A DNA stretch of 45,408 nt from an uncultured Eubacteriales bacterium (GTDB lineage Bacteria; Bacillota; Clostridia; Christensenellales; Aristaeellaceae): the NCBI GenBank assembly GCA_902799045.1, contig CADBZH010000022.1, positions 1 through 45,408 on the forward strand, written 5' to 3'. A program made the translations under genes and the position numbers. This document shows, piece by piece, positions 15,550 to 22,249 of this stretch (positions are counted from its first letter, which is position 1; each line of letters begins with the position of its first letter). Below the pieces are notes generated by a model. The model ran no database searches. It was given only the letters and a program-made list of their open reading frames with translations, and was not told the origin of the DNA.

Positions 15550-16320
15550 TCAATCCCCCGTCAGCTCCATGAACTCGTCGATCGCCTTCAGCACCGGCGC
15601 GGTATACTTCTCATCGCCGAAGAGCCACTGCTCGTGCTGCATGTCAAACTCCCGGATTTCCGGGTCGCGGAAGTACTTCCTGTAGCGCTTCAGATACTTC
15701 TCGCCCATCCTGTCCGCGTAGATGAAATGGACCTTCGTGTTTTCCACGTGGATGTCGTCCCTGAGCCAGGTGAGCAGGTCCGTGTAATACTCGTTCCTGA
15801 TGGACTCCGGGCTGAATTTCTCAAAGCAGCCCATGAACCGGTCCGCCGTCGCGTCGCTCATTTCAAAAAAGCCCTTGAGCTTTTCCCGGGTTTTGGCCCG
15901 CTTCTTTTCGCTCCTGGTGAAGCTGGTCAGGAGCGGAACCACCAGCTTCGATTGCAGCCACGCGCTGAATCTCCCGCTCTGGTCCAGGTCCGGGCTTCCG
16001 AAGATGCCGTGGTCGATGTGGATGTTCTCCCTCTGGATCAGCTGTCCCACGAAGGTGCTGCCCAGAGAGGAGCCGATCGCGCCGTCGATCCTTCCGCCGT
16101 GGTTCTCCCGGATATACTTTTCGATCTTCTCCGTAACCGTGATCATATCCGGAAAGATCGCGCCGCTGCCGTCAAAGCCGTCGTAATTGACGCAGATCAG
16201 GTGATACTTCTCTCCCAGCCGATCGAGCACCGTGCCGAAATTCGTCTGATAATCGCAGGCCGTTCCCGGCAGCAGCATCAGGGTCTTTCCCGAGCGATTC
16301 CCCATTTCATCAAATTGCAT
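15550..16320 (-). CDS. Alpha/beta hydrolase
   Basis: A 256-residue cytoplasmic protein of the alpha/beta hydrolase fold. The nucleophile elbow is GSSLGS near residue 88, after TLMLLPGTACDYQTNF and LICVNYDGFDGSG. A candidate C-terminal His lies in MQHEQWLFGDEKYTAPVLKA. The start ATG at 16320-16318 follows GAGGAGGGC; an upstream in-frame ATG lies within repeat sequence and is rejected. Substrate is unknown. Its promoter at 16673-16701 is separated from the gene by a MITE and by a palindromic leader that also precedes the broken hydrolase at 35139-35445, so the two are probably paralogues sharing control. Confidence 0.8.
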   Translation of the reverse strand: MQFDEMGNRSGKTLMLLPGTACDYQTNFGTVLDRLGEKYHLICVNYDGFDGSGAIFPDMITVTEKIEKYIRENHGGRIDGAIGSSLGSTFVGQLIQRENIHIDHGIFGSPDLDQSGRFSAWLQSKLVVPLLTSFTRSEKKRAKTREKLKGFFEMSDATADRFMGCFEKFSPESIRNEYYTDLLTWLRDDIHVENTKVHFIYADRMGEKYLKRYRKYFRDPEIREFDMQHEQWLFGDEKYTAPVLKAIDEFMELTGD

Positions 16321-16405
16321 CGTCGCGCCCTCCTCGGTCCCTCGTTTCTTTCTTCCTGTGGCCGTATGGATCATGTTCCATGCTCCAGGATACGGCAGGT
16401 CGATA

Positions 16406-16419
16406 TTAGACAAATCTAA
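16406..16419. promoter_or_regulatory. Small dyad TTAGA-4-TCTAA upstream of the hydrolase
   Basis: A perfect inverted repeat, TTAGACAAATCTAA, sits in the hydrolase leader. It has the look of a repressor half-site pair, but no regulator can be assigned. Confidence 0.25.
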
Positions 16420-16436
16420 CCCTCGTCCATAGAGAA

Positions 16437-16495
16437 AGCCCACCGCACAGCCGTCCATCCTGGACGCGGCTGTATCATGGGCGACAGGTTATCGT
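16437..16495 (-). repeat. Palindromic leader element, copy 1
   Basis: On the minus strand, GTCGCCCATGATACAGCCGC runs to GGACGGCTGTGCGG. It matches the element at 35486-35550 (shared GCGATAAC, CGCCCATnATACAG, GGATGGACGGCTGTG). In both places it lies between a minus-strand promoter and an alpha/beta hydrolase start. The stem is more degraded in this copy. Confidence 0.65.
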
Positions 16496-16497
16496 TA

Positions 16498-16657
16498 GAG
16501 TGTGTTTCTAAAATCCCCGAAGCGCATTTTCGGCGGATTTGGCTGCATTTCTGCGTTGCTTTTCCTTGATCTACCGCCAGTAAACCTGCGGAAAACCGCC
16601 TTGAGATGCAGCCAACTACGCTCGAAACTGCATCTCCTGGGATTTAGAAACACACTC
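16498..16657. mobile_element. 160-bp MITE with TA target duplication
   Basis: Terminal inverted repeats GAGTGTGTTTCTAAAATCCC and GGGATTTAGAAACACACTC differ by one base and are flanked on both sides by TA. It has no coding capacity. TA duplication points to mobilisation by an IS630/mariner-type transposase; none is in the window. It is inserted between the hydrolase promoter and its leader element. Confidence 0.85.
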
Positions 16658-16672
16658 TAGGCTCCGTTTACC

Positions 16673-16701
16673 ATTATATACCGCCAGCCTTGATTTTTCA
16701 A
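16673..16701 (-). promoter_or_regulatory. Minus-strand promoter (TTGAAA-17-TATAAT) upstream of the MITE
   Basis: TTGAAA (16701-16696) and TATAAT (16678-16673) are 17 bp apart. Transcription would run through the MITE and the palindromic leader into the hydrolase at 16320. Confidence 0.65.
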
Positions 16702-16748
16702 GCAAAAACACAGTTCTTTACGAAGCGTTGGGGGATATTCTCTTGCGC

Positions 16749-17402
16749 TCAGGCCCTTCGCACGAAATCCGCCATTTCCTTCTCCAACAGGCAGAACACA
16801 TTGGCAATCAGGTATCCGTCCGCGATTGCGTGATTCATCCGGACGCTGACGGGCATCAGCAGCCTTCCGCCTTCCTCGCGGTATTTTCCCCAGTTGACGA
16901 TGGGGAGAAAATACAGGTATCCGTCGGGCAGCTCGATATTCAGCGAATCGTAGGAGAGCCAGGAGATATACGAAGCGTCAAACCAGTTGGGATGGTTTGC
17001 GGCGTCCAGGCCGTATTCCCGCGTCTGTCTTGCCTGCTCGATGTCCTCCCGGGCACGGCGGTAAAAGGCATCGTAGTCCTCGCTGTATTCCGTATAGACC
17101 GGCGTGCAGGTTTCCGTGTCCTCATGGAATACATACTGCGTCGGATGGATGACATCGTAGCAAATCAGTTCATCCGTCTGCCACAGATAGGCCATCCGGT
17201 AATCGTCCCGGGAATTGAGCGCCCCGGAGAGGATATACAGAAAATTGAGATAGAACTTGGTTCCCGTCTGTCGGCTGTGCGCCGCGAGGGCCGTCACGTC
17301 GATTCTTGCGGTCATGGAGGTGGAGCACTTGCAGTCCTCCGTAAAATGGCGATAGACGCCTTTGCGGTAATAGGTTTCCCTGTCTATGATTCTGTAATCC
17401 AT
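16749..17402 (-). CDS. Chloramphenicol acetyltransferase-like protein
   Basis: A 217-residue protein of the trimeric CAT fold, which transfers acetyl from acetyl-CoA to a hydroxyl (chloramphenicol in resistance enzymes). The start MDYRIIDRETYYRKGVYRHF matches the family N-terminus (normally R..HF..). The C-terminal catalytic motif is MNHAIADGYLIANVF: the base His and the DG pair are kept, but the first His of the usual HHxxxDG is Asn. Family proteins of this kind from Firmicutes are often of unproven resistance. RBS GAGGGG; 16 bp separates it from the upstream GNAT gene, so they may be co-transcribed. Confidence 0.82.
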   Translation of the reverse strand: MDYRIIDRETYYRKGVYRHFTEDCKCSTSMTARIDVTALAAHSRQTGTKFYLNFLYILSGALNSRDDYRMAYLWQTDELICYDVIHPTQYVFHEDTETCTPVYTEYSEDYDAFYRRAREDIEQARQTREYGLDAANHPNWFDASYISWLSYDSLNIELPDGYLYFLPIVNWGKYREEGGRLLMPVSVRMNHAIADGYLIANVFCLLEKEMADFVRRA

Positions 17403-17418
17403 GATGATCGGCCCCTCT

Positions 17419-18045
17419 TCAGTCGAACAGCTGCCCCGGCAGCTTCAGCTTTTCCTTCGACGGGAAGGCGGCGTCGAAGGCTTCGACGTCCGCGTCGTCC
17501 ACATAGTAGCCCCTGGGCGTCTGGTAGACGCCTGTGACGCCGTCCAGGTAGCCCGGAATCAGCTCCCGGCACAGGAAAAAGGAATCGTCCGCGTCCTCCG
17601 GCAGGTCGTGGTAGCGGATGACGAACTTCCGGGCGTAGTCGAAGCCGCAGTGGCTGTAGAATTGGAGGTTCCCCTCAAACAGCACCGCGCCGAAGCCCAT
17701 GGCCGTCGCCTTGTCCAGACAGTAGTCCAGCAGCGCTTTCCCATAGCCCTGCCGCTTCAGTTCCGGCACGATGCCGATGGGGCCCATGGTCAGCACGGGG
17801 ATGGTCCGCCCGTCGTCGGCCTCGATCACCGTCCTCATGAACATGTTCTGCCCGATCAGCTTCCCGTCCCGCTCCATCACGAAGTCCAGCTCCGGGATGA
17901 AGGCGGGATCGTCCCGCAGCACGTGCATCACGTAGTGCTCGCTGCAGCCGGGCCGGTACACGTTCCAAAAGGATTCCCGGATCAGGTTTTCCGTGGCCCT
18001 GTAGTCCTCTCTGGCTTCCGGACGAATAATGACGCAATCGTTCAT
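17419..18045 (-). CDS. GNAT family N-acetyltransferase
   Basis: A 208-residue cytoplasmic acyl-CoA-dependent transferase. The N-terminal strand-helix contains IIRPEAREDYRATENLIRES. The acetyl-CoA pyrophosphate-binding motif is in LKRQGYGKALLDYCLDKATA near residues 112-131, and the following GFGAVLFEGNLQFYSHCGFD is typical of motif B. The C-terminal half (after about 150) is of a type seen in clostridial GNATs of unknown substrate. RBS AAAGGAAATG. It is 34 bp from the fusion gene upstream. Confidence 0.88.
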   Translation of the reverse strand: MNDCVIIRPEAREDYRATENLIRESFWNVYRPGCSEHYVMHVLRDDPAFIPELDFVMERDGKLIGQNMFMRTVIEADDGRTIPVLTMGPIGIVPELKRQGYGKALLDYCLDKATAMGFGAVLFEGNLQFYSHCGFDYARKFVIRYHDLPEDADDSFFLCRELIPGYLDGVTGVYQTPRGYYVDDADVEAFDAAFPSKEKLKLPGQLFD

Positions 18046-18079
18046 GGGATCATTTCCTTTCTATTCTTCCAGGTGTGAT

Positions 18080-19417
18080 TCAGTGATGGATATAGACCCG
18101 GGTCTCGTCTCCGCCGTCTTCTTCATGTGCCATGCACAGGAACTCCCAGCCATAGCGCTCGTAAAAGCCGGTATGATCTGTGACCAGGTACAGCGGCATC
18201 ATTCCCTTCGCCCGCATGTCCTCCACGACGAGCGCGAGCAGGCGTCCGGCGATGCCCCGGCCCCGTTCGCTCTCTTCCGTGTAGACAGCGCAGACGTTCG
18301 GGGCAAGGTCCTTTCGGTCGTGAAAATCGTTCTCGATGACGCCCAGTCCGCCGACAATCCGGTCTTTGGCCAGGCAGAGATACCAGCCGTATTCCGTCTG
18401 GCGGTTCAGATAGGCCGACATACAGGTAAGATAGGCATTCTCCGGCACGCCCCATTTCTCATGAAACCAGGACGCGGCGCGCTCCAGAAGCTGTGGACGT
18501 TCCCGAAGGGAAATATAGGCATATCCCTCCCGGCTCCCGAAGGTCTCCGGCTCTGCACGCTGCTTCAATACCCGATCCACCGGCACCCAGCCGATATACT
18601 TCGGGTGATCCCCGGAGAGCGCTGTCATGGCTTCGATTTCCCGGCAATCGTCGATTCGCACCGTATCCCAGGCATGGATGATCTTGCCGTCCCCAAGGCT
18701 GGTGCCACAGTGACCCCAGTTGGCCGGTCCGTCCGGGCCCTGACAGATGCAATCATAGAAGACAAACGCGCCTCGCTCCGGCATGCCCTGACGCATTCCG
18801 TCCGCATAGAGCAGAGCGGACGCCTTCGCAGAATCCCCGCCGAAGATCTCGATCCCGTTGCTCTTTTCAAGCGCGTCCTCGATGAAGGACAGGCACCAGC
18901 CGGCGTATTCCCTGCTGCCGAGTTTATCTTCTGCCCAGCGGATCATGTTTTCTGTAAGTTCGCTCAGCCATTCTTCTCTGGTCATCACGGAAACATGCGT
19001 TTTTCCGTTGATTTCATCCGGATACTCGCAGGCAAAGCGCATCCCGATGGATTCAGCCGTCCGGAAGGAAGGCTCATTGGTGTATTTGCAGTAGGAGTAC
19101 AAGGCAGGATAATCCGTATTCCGAAACGCCCAGTTATGAAAGCCGATTTCGGGGAGCGTTTCTCCGTTGATGTTTTGCAGTGTCAGCCCGCAGTCGCCGA
19201 TCATCTGCCGGGTATCCTTCAGGCATACCGCCCACAGGCCAAAGCCGTCCTTCTGATAGCGCTTCATGTTCCGCTCGATCCAGTCCCGAACGTGCTGCCC
19301 GTCGAAGGTATAGGGATAGTGCCACATGGTTTCAGGGTCGCCGAGCACCCGAAACAGCGCGTCGAAGTCCTCCGGGTTCATCTCCCGAAGCAGCAGCCTT
19401 TTCGTCTCCAAAAGCAT
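18080..19417 (-). CDS. GNAT / NlpC-P60-like / GNAT three-domain fusion
   Basis: A 445-residue protein with three parts. Residues 1-175 are a RimJ-type GNAT (LLLREMNPEDFDALFRVLGD; YSYCKYTNEPSFRTAESIGM). The segment expected between EIGFH and NWAFRNTDY, which carries the acetyl-CoA-binding RxxGxA loop, is missing: about 20 residues are gone and the frame is intact. Residues about 180-300 look like an NlpC/P60-type Cys peptidase fold: YAGWCLSF holds a candidate Cys, and NWGHCGTSLGDGKIIHAW a candidate His. Residues 315-445 are a second, complete GNAT (AVYTEESERGRGIAGRLLAL; TGFYERYGWEF). The order of domains is seen; activities are inference, and the first GNAT is probably inactive. RBS GGGAGG. 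Confidence 0.75.
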   Translation of the reverse strand: MLLETKRLLLREMNPEDFDALFRVLGDPETMWHYPYTFDGQHVRDWIERNMKRYQKDGFGLWAVCLKDTRQMIGDCGLTLQNINGETLPEIGFHNWAFRNTDYPALYSYCKYTNEPSFRTAESIGMRFACEYPDEINGKTHVSVMTREEWLSELTENMIRWAEDKLGSREYAGWCLSFIEDALEKSNGIEIFGGDSAKASALLYADGMRQGMPERGAFVFYDCICQGPDGPANWGHCGTSLGDGKIIHAWDTVRIDDCREIEAMTALSGDHPKYIGWVPVDRVLKQRAEPETFGSREGYAYISLRERPQLLERAASWFHEKWGVPENAYLTCMSAYLNRQTEYGWYLCLAKDRIVGGLGVIENDFHDRKDLAPNVCAVYTEESERGRGIAGRLLALVVEDMRAKGMMPLYLVTDHTGFYERYGWEFLCMAHEEDGGDETRVYIHH

Positions 19418-19494
19418 GGTATCCTCCCTGGTCAGGCAAAGCGGTGGACCCGTATATTCGCAAAATCGTGCTCGGTGGTATAGTACAAAACCGT

Positions 19495-20103
19495 CTAATC
19501 CTTCTCAACGGCTCCTTCTCCGTACACCTTCGCGAAGTGCCGGCTGAATGCCTCCACCAGCGCGATGGCCTCCCCCGTTCTCTCCGGTTCCCGATCGCAT
19601 AGGTGGATCAGCGCGGAGATCGGCGTGGTGTAGGCAAGGGCGAGCATCGCGGGATCGTCCCTGCGCAGCAGCCCCTTGTCCATCATGCCCGCGAAGACGG
19701 GCGTGAACATCTCCGTGAGGCCAGTGAGGAAGTGCTTCGTCGCCAGTCCGCGCGCCCTTTCATCGCGAAACTGCTCGATGGCCAGCACCTTCCTCGTCAT
19801 GACGATTTTTTCGTCATGGACGGTGAAGTTCACCATCTCCAGGGTCATCTGAACCAGGCCCTCCAGCGAATCCGGCACGGGCGGCAGGCGCTCTGGTGAG
19901 CCGAACCGCTCGCCGTAATACGCGATCATCTGGTCGAGCAGCGCATTCCATATGGCTTCCTTGCTCTCAAAGTGCTTGTACATCGACGATTTGACGAGCC
20001 CGAGGGACGCGGTCAGCTCGCGGATGTTTGTCCCGGCGTAGCCATTTTGGGAGAACATCTGAAGCGCCGTTTCGAGTATTCTTTCTCTCGTATCCTTTGC
20101 CAT
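19495..20103 (-). CDS. TetR/AcrR-family transcriptional regulator
   Basis: A 202-residue repressor. The N-terminal HTH spans about residues 5-50: RERILETALQMFSQNGYAGT, IRELTASLGLVKSSMYKHFE. This is followed by the helical ligand domain. The start ATG at 20103-20101 follows GGAGG; an upstream in-frame ATG lies in the operator. A long dyad covering its own promoter suggests autorepression. It may also control the GNAT genes downstream or the patatin gene behind it; ligand unknown. Confidence 0.9.
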   Translation of the reverse strand: MAKDTRERILETALQMFSQNGYAGTNIRELTASLGLVKSSMYKHFESKEAIWNALLDQMIAYYGERFGSPERLPPVPDSLEGLVQMTLEMVNFTVHDEKIVMTRKVLAIEQFRDERARGLATKHFLTGLTEMFTPVFAGMMDKGLLRRDDPAMLALAYTTPISALIHLCDREPERTGEAIALVEAFSRHFAKVYGEGAVEKD

Positions 20104-20123
20104 AAACAGCCTCCATTTCAAAC

Positions 20124-20171
20124 GGTGACATTTCGCTCTCATATTATAGTGAACGAAAGGTCACCTGTCAA
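20124..20171 (-). promoter_or_regulatory. TetR gene promoter with overlapping operator dyad
   Basis: On the minus strand TTGACA (20171-20166) and TATAAT (20148-20143) are 17 bp apart. GGTGACATTTCG (20124-20135) and CGAAAGGTCACC (20154-20165) form an 11-of-12 inverted repeat that brackets the -10 box. This suits a TetR dimer or pair of dimers. Confidence 0.75.
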
Positions 20172-20202
20172 GACTTGTATGGATATTTCCGTTGGATCAA
20201 GC

Positions 20203-20337
20203 GTTAAGTAGACGATGATTAATTCGAGCATCGAGGCTGCGAGTGCATTTTTCGGCAGGTGGCCTTGCAGATTTCGAAGGTTTACTGGAGGTAAATCGAG
20301 AAGAATCGGTGCGGGAATCAATCAGCGGCTACTTAAC
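20203..20337. mobile_element. 135-bp MITE-like palindromic element
   Basis: Ends GTTAAGTAG and CTACTTAAC are perfect inverted repeats. Internal text GCATTTTTCGGCAG and GGTTTACTGGAGGTAAATC resembles GCATTTTCGGCGG and (on the other strand) GGTTTACTGGCGGTAGATC in the MITE at 16498-16657, so the two may be related. No coding capacity. Confidence 0.6.
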
Positions 20338-20344
20338 TGCCCTC

Positions 20345-21241
20345 TCAGGCAGGCGCAAGGGGCCGCATGCCCGAAGAAGCTGCCGAAAGAAACGATTCGA
20401 TATCGGGCAGGCGCCTTTCCGCCTCCTGCACGCCGATTTGGTAGACCCGTTCCAACACCTCCGGATCCCTTTCCGTGCGACGGATGCCCAGGGACCGCGG
20501 CGGGCGAATCACCAGCGCTTCGCCGGAAGCCTCCCGCCGGTCGATTGCCTCCATCTGCCGGTTGTACATCTCATGGCGGACAGACATGGCCTCCGCGATC
20601 TTCGGGGTCCGCCTCATAAGCAGCCGCATCACGGGCATCGCAGACGCAGGCTGCTTGCGGTAGCCCCCTGGCTGCGTGAGGACGATCACATTGTGGCGAT
20701 AGCCCCTGCTCTCCATAAAGGCAAAGGGAACCGCGTCCGATATGCCGCCGTCCAGCAGCAGGCGATCCCCCACGGCGACCGGCCTCGACACCACCGGCAT
20801 GGACGCGGAAGCCCGCAGCCAGAGCATATCCTCGGCGCCGCCGTCGCTGCATTCATGATAGACGCACCGGCCGCTGCGCACGTCCGTAGCCCCCACATAG
20901 AAGGCCATCGGATTCTCGCGAAAGGCCTTCCGGTCGAACACGTCCAGCACGTCGGGCAACTCGCGGTAACAGAAATCCGCCCCGTACAAATCGCCGGTTT
21001 TCAGCAGCGAACGCAGGCTGCAATAGCGGGGATCGCCGCAATACTGCTTGTTGTAGCGCACGGCGCGGCCCGCCTGTCCCGACTTGTAGTTGCAGCCGAA
21101 CACCGCCCCCGCGGAAATGCCCGCCGCGGCGTCGAAGGCGATGCCGTGTCGCATCATCACATCCAGGACGCCGCAGGTGAACATGCCCCGCATGGCCCCG
21201 CCTTCCAGGATCAGTGCCGTTTTCGTTGCTCCCTGTGCCAT
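20345..21241 (-). CDS. Patatin-like phospholipase
   Basis: A 298-residue lipid acyl hydrolase of the RssA/YjjU type, cytoplasmic or membrane-peripheral. The oxyanion motif GGAMRGMF is at about residues 15-22. The nucleophile elbow GISAGAVFG gives Ser near 43, and the catalytic Asp is in LLLDGGISDAVPF near 155, completing the Ser-Asp dyad. The start ATG at 21241-21239 was chosen because GTGAGG precedes it and the family starts a few residues before the glycine loop. An upstream in-frame ATG would read through a run of ten C. The gene ends only 8 bp from a MITE-like element. Confidence 0.88.
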   Translation of the reverse strand: MAQGATKTALILEGGAMRGMFTCGVLDVMMRHGIAFDAAAGISAGAVFGCNYKSGQAGRAVRYNKQYCGDPRYCSLRSLLKTGDLYGADFCYRELPDVLDVFDRKAFRENPMAFYVGATDVRSGRCVYHECSDGGAEDMLWLRASASMPVVSRPVAVGDRLLLDGGISDAVPFAFMESRGYRHNVIVLTQPGGYRKQPASAMPVMRLLMRRTPKIAEAMSVRHEMYNRQMEAIDRREASGEALVIRPPRSLGIRRTERDPEVLERVYQIGVQEAERRLPDIESFLSAASSGMRPLAPA

Positions 21242-21265
21242 TTCTGTTTGCCTCACATGTCCTTC

Positions 21266-21275
21266 GGGGGGGGGG
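21266..21275. repeat. Homopolymer G10 (C10 on the coding strand) before the patatin gene
   Basis: Ten consecutive G, between the end of the deoxyribonucleotidase gene and the start of the patatin gene. Tracts of this length are prone to slippage. Confidence 0.9.
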
Positions 21276-21316
21276 ACTCCCCTGCTCACCCGCGTCCGGG
21301 ATTTCGTCCCTGTCCC

Positions 21317-21922
21317 TCATGCGCGCTCTGAAACAAGGCGTCTGATGCCCGCCCAGTCAAAGCACCTCGTGTATCTTCCGTTCGGAAAGGCGCAATCCCG
21401 GTTCCAGGGCCTGTCAAACACCAACACCCGCAGATTCGGAAGATGCTCAAAGAACCTGAACGCCCTGGGCGAATCCTCCACGGCGAAATCGAACTGCATC
21501 CGGTTGTAATCCTCCAGTTCAAGACTGAAGGGGCTGTCCTTGATGAAGCTGTCCCGGCCGTATTTGTTCAGGCAGTACAGCCCGACCTTCCGAAGGCCGT
21601 GGGCGTCGAGCCATTCCCGGGAGGGTTCATAGGCGCTGAACGGACGGCCCGTGATGATCGACACCTCGTGCCCGCCGGAAATCCATTCGTTGATGACGGC
21701 AGATGCCCCGGGCGTCTCTTTATACGAAAGCAGCGCCTCCGGCTCGTGTCCCCGGATCATCAGCCGCTCGAACTGCCCGTCGTCCAGGTCAAACGTCTTG
21801 TCCAGCTCGAAGAATCGCATATCCTCATAGGGCACGTCCCTTCCGAACATCTCCGCGGCCAGCTTTGAAAACGCCCTCCCCGTCTCGCAAAGGCAGTCAT
21901 CAAAATCAACGTATATGCGCAT
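21317..21922 (-). CDS. 5'(3')-deoxyribonucleotidase-like HAD phosphatase
   Basis: A 201-residue HAD-superfamily hydrolase of the NT5C type, which dephosphorylates (deoxy)nucleoside monophosphates. Motif I is VDFDDCLCET with the nucleophile Asp near residue 6. Motif II is SIITGRP near 93, and motif IV is AVEDSP near 153. RBS AAAGGAT. It has its own promoter at 21990-22019. The substrate is inferred from the motif spacing only. Confidence 0.8.
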   Translation of the reverse strand: MRIYVDFDDCLCETGRAFSKLAAEMFGRDVPYEDMRFFELDKTFDLDDGQFERLMIRGHEPEALLSYKETPGASAVINEWISGGHEVSIITGRPFSAYEPSREWLDAHGLRKVGLYCLNKYGRDSFIKDSPFSLELEDYNRMQFDFAVEDSPRAFRFFEHLPNLRVLVFDRPWNRDCAFPNGRYTRCFDWAGIRRLVSERA

Positions 21923-21989
21923 GGTCGTATCCTTTATCTGTCAGGTTCGTCCTTCAATCCCAAACAGGTCCGCGTATGCTTCCCCTTTC

Positions 21990-22019
21990 ATTATATATCG
22001 CCGGGCGCTGCTTTTTCAA
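21990..22019 (-). promoter_or_regulatory. Minus-strand promoter (TTGAAA-18-TATAAT)
   Basis: TTGAAA (22019-22014) and TATAAT (21995-21990) are 18 bp apart, 67 bp before the deoxyribonucleotidase start. The surrounding CTTGAAAAA and GGCGATATATAATG resemble the promoter at 16673-16701. Confidence 0.65.
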
Positions 22020-22074
22020 GAGGCTTATCGTCCATGCAGCTGCTTTCATATCGAAAATCGGCCTCATTTTCCTC

Positions 22075-22103
22075 TTGAACATTCTTTCATAATTTGGTAC
22101 AAT
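22075..22103 (+). promoter_or_regulatory. Promoter of the partner-switching module (TTGAAC-17-TACAAT)
   Basis: TTGAAC (22075-22080) and TACAAT (22098-22103) are 17 bp apart. The predicted start is near 22110, ahead of the phosphatase fossil and gene. Confidence 0.65.
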
Positions 22104-22198
22104 AGTCTTCAGTAAATGTAAGAGTCAATCATCGCCATGCGGATCTCCCCGCGGCAGTTCTGAGAAAAGCACTTCAAAAATCGCGGAGCGGAGGCAAG

Positions 22199-22249
22199 CA
22201 GTCCGACGACATCATCATGGTTGTTTTGACGATCAAGGAGAAACTATGA
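22199..22249 (+). pseudogene. Fossil C-terminus of a second PP2C phosphatase
   Basis: The frame reads QSDDIIMVVLTIKEKL and then stop, nearly the same as the end of the intact phosphatase next door (QFDDITMVVLTIK), with high DNA similarity too. Its stop codon overlaps the next gene's ATG as ATGA. The upstream part of the gene is gone. It indicates a former tandem pair of phosphatase genes. Confidence 0.8.
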
